DNA of 7,597 bases. Source: Parvularculaceae bacterium UBA4496. Its GTDB lineage: Bacteria; Pseudomonadota; Alphaproteobacteria; Caulobacterales; Parvularculaceae. Position 1 is the stretch's first letter; the number at the start of each line of letters is the position of its first letter. The position numbers and the translations under genes were made by a program. The DNA is taken from NCBI GenBank assembly GCA_002388885.1, contig DGNI01000064.1, positions 44,354 through 51,950 on the forward strand, written 5' to 3'. The notes beneath the pieces are model-generated. The model saw only the letters and a list, made by a program, of their open reading frames with translations, was not told the DNA's origin and made no database searches. This document shows, piece after piece, positions 5,977-7,597 of this stretch.

Positions 5977-7597
5977 TTACGCCTGGAGGTCTTTGATCAT
6001 GGGAAGGTTTCGCGGCGTCCGGCCGGTCAGCCTTCGAACCGCGTTCGCAACGGCGGGCCCGATGGGCGGCACGCCCGGTTCGCCGACGCCGGTGGGCTGC
6101 GCGCTTGATGGAATGATCTCGACTTCCACATTCGGCATCTCGCTGATCCGAAGCGAGCGATAATCGTGGAAATTCGATTGCGTCACAGCGCCGCCTTCGT
6201 CGAGCGTCAGTTCGTTGAACAGCACCGCGCCGAGCCCGTAGCCGATTCCGCCTTCCATTTGCGCCTTGACGATTTCCGGATTGACCGCGACGCCGCAATC
6301 GACAGCGCACCAGACATTGTGCACGCGCGGCGTTCCGTTCTCAATCGAGACTTCTGCGACTTGCGCCACGTAGGAGCGGAAGGATTCGACCGCTGCGACG
6401 CCGAATGCGCGGCCGTCCGGCGCAGCGCGGCCCCACCCGGCCATATCGGCGGCTTTTTGCAAGACAGCCGCGAGGCGCGCATGTTCTTCGCCCATGAGCG
6501 CAAGGCGGCCGGCGACCGGATCCTTCCCTGCTTTTTCGAGAAGCTCGTCAATAAATGTCTCGACGGCGTAACCGGTGTGGGTGTGTCCGACCGAGCGCCA
6601 CCACAAGGTCGTCACCGGATTGTTGACGATGTGTGCTGAGCTTTTGAAGTTCGGCACGCTGTAGGGAATGGGCGCCGCGCCTTCGACCATGGTCGCGTCA
6701 AGGCCGTTCTGGATCATGCCTTCAAACGGCGAGCCAGCGAGGAACGACTGCGCGGCGATGGTTTGCTCCCATACGGAGATATTGCCGTCCGCATCGAGCC
6801 CGCCGCGCAGGCGATGCACCGTCAGCGGACGATAATAACCGCCCTGAATATCGTCCTCGCGCGTCCACATCAGTTTCACCGGCGTCTGGCCGCCGGCGGC
6901 CATGAACGCGGAAGCGAGTTCGACCGCGAAATGCGACGTCGGTTGCGCGCGCCGGCCGAAACTGCCGCCGGCGAGCATGGTGTTGAGCTTCACTTTGTCC
7001 GGCGTCAGGCCGCAGGTTTGCGCGATGGCCATATGGTCGCCGGTCTGAATCTGGCTGCCCATCCAGACTTCGACCCCGCCGTGTTCGTCGCGTTCGATGA
7101 CGCCGTCGAGCGGCTCCATGGGCGCATGAACGAGATAGGGAAACACATATTCCGCTTCGAGCGTGGTGGCTGCGGAAGCGAGCGCTCCAGCGGCGTCGCC
7201 TGTGTCTCCGGCGATGGCCCCGGCGTTTTTGACGGCGTCGATGCGCTCCTGTGCAATCGCATCGGACGAGCGTTTCTCCGCAGCGCTGTCATCCCATGTG
7301 ATATCGAGCGCCTTGCGGCCCTTGAGCGCCGCGTAAGTGTTTGTTGCATAAACAGCGACGGCGTCGCCTACCTGTTTGACGTCTTCAACACCGGCAATCT
7401 GAAGTGCGTTCGATGCATCGAATGACGCAGGCTTCGCGCCGAACTTTCGCGGATGCGCCGAAACAACCGTGAGCATGCCGTCGCGATAGACGTCCAGACT
7501 GAAGATCGCTTCGCCGGTCGACTTCGCGCCAGTGTCGAGCTTCGGCACGTTCTTGCCGATATAGGTAAATTGATCCGGTGTTTTGAGCGTCGGATTT
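5977..7597 (-). CDS. Molybdopterin-binding large subunit of an isoquinoline 1-oxidoreductase-type hydroxylase, C-terminal part
   Basis: Large subunit of a xanthine-dehydrogenase-family molybdenum hydroxylase, which inserts water-derived oxygen into an N-heterocycle or aldehyde substrate. The frame stays open to the right window edge, so the GTG at 7548 is internal; the residues before it (KTPDQFTYIGKNVPKLD) match the family. About 539 residues are visible of the ~730-760 expected, so the N-terminus, where IorB-like proteins often carry a twin-arginine signal, is outside. Visible motifs, counted from the codon at 7548: HAPMEPLDG at 141-149; the molybdopterin loop GGSFGRR at 194-200; AVDCGVAVNP; and GVGEPGVPP with Glu490 (6079-6081), the family's catalytic glutamate. 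The IorA-like [2Fe-2S] small subunit would be expected upstream, beyond the window. The downstream dihaem cytochrome is 12 bp away. The substrate is undetermined: the family also covers aldehyde and nicotinate-type hydroxylases. Confidence 0.92.
   Translation of the reverse strand, partial: NPTLKTPDQFTYIGKNVPKLDTGAKSTGEAIFSLDVYRDGMLTVVSAHPRKFGAKPASFDASNALQIAGVEDVKQVGDAVAVYATNTYAALKGRKALDITWDDSAAEKRSSDAIAQERIDAVKNAGAIAGDTGDAAGALASAATTLEAEYVFPYLVHAPMEPLDGVIERDEHGGVEVWMGSQIQTGDHMAIAQTCGLTPDKVKLNTMLAGGSFGRRAQPTSHFAVELASAFMAAGGQTPVKLMWTREDDIQGGYYRPLTVHRLRGGLDADGNISVWEQTIAAQSFLAGSPFEGMIQNGLDATMVEGAAPIPYSVPNFKSSAHIVNNPVTTLWWRSVGHTHTGYAVETFIDELLEKAGKDPVAGRLALMGEEHARLAAVLQKAADMAGWGRAAPDGRAFGVAAVESFRSYVAQVAEVSIENGTPRVHNVWCAVDCGVAVNPEIVKAQMEGGIGYGLGAVLFNELTLDEGGAVTQSNFHDYRSLRISEMPNVEVEIIPSSAQPTGVGEPGVPPIGPAVANAVRRLTGRTPRNLPMIKDLQA

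Noticed and set aside
5977..7425. Long plus-strand open frames opposite the molybdenum hydroxylase gene
   Set aside because: They are antisense shadows of a GC-rich gene; the minus-strand product shows the full set of family motifs.
1..7597. CRISPR array, insertion sequence, toxin-antitoxin or phage defence system
   Set aside because: No spaced direct repeats, transposase, terminal repeats or recognisable defence genes; the HNH gene stands alone.

Overview
The window looks like chromosomal DNA from an alphaproteobacterium. The coding regions are GC-rich, and the housekeeping genes (glutamate-cysteine ligase of the plant/proteobacterial type, a short AlkA-like glycosylase, a small HNH protein) have an alphaproteobacterial look. 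The best marker is a tRNA-His gene with no encoded extra G at position -1, a G1-U72 pair and discriminator A73. That combination is known from the Rhizobiales/Rhodobacterales/Caulobacterales/Parvularculales part of the class. I cannot assign a genus.

Layout, left to right. (1) Positions 2-2225, plus strand: a glutathione and repair cluster. It holds the 3' part of gshA (glutathione synthesis, cut by the left window edge), yghU (a glutathione-dependent disulfide reductase of the GST superfamily) and an HhH-GPD DNA-3-methyladenine glycosylase whose start lies inside the yghU 3' end. (2) Positions 2226-3859, plus strand: a 183-bp spacer with an inverted repeat, a perfect -10 hexamer and a weak terminator candidate; a 188-residue HNH nuclease-fold protein; then a well-formed promoter and an M48 metalloprotease with a twin-arginine signal and a probable lipobox. 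(3) Positions 3860-5220, plus strand: a secreted alpha/beta hydrolase of clearly lower GC than its neighbours. It ends in a hairpin that overlaps its stop codon. (4) Positions 5221-5297: tRNA-His(GTG), preceded by a plausible promoter with a GC-rich discriminator. (5) Positions 5314-7597, minus strand and convergent with everything else: the C-terminal ~539 residues of a molybdenum hydroxylase large subunit of the isoquinoline 1-oxidoreductase (IorB) type, then, 12 bp downstream, a dihaem c-type lipoprotein. Together they look like a periplasmic molybdenum hydroxylase with its own electron acceptor.

The two ends are therefore two functional units: thiol redox and DNA repair on the left, and a periplasmic substrate-oxidising system on the right. 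Envelope proteins and a possibly acquired hydrolase next to a tRNA gene lie between them. I found no CRISPR array, insertion sequence, phage gene or obvious new defence system. The points most worth a second look are the tRNA-His acceptor end, the low-GC hydrolase, the yghU/glycosylase overlap and the molybdenum hydroxylase/cytochrome pair.
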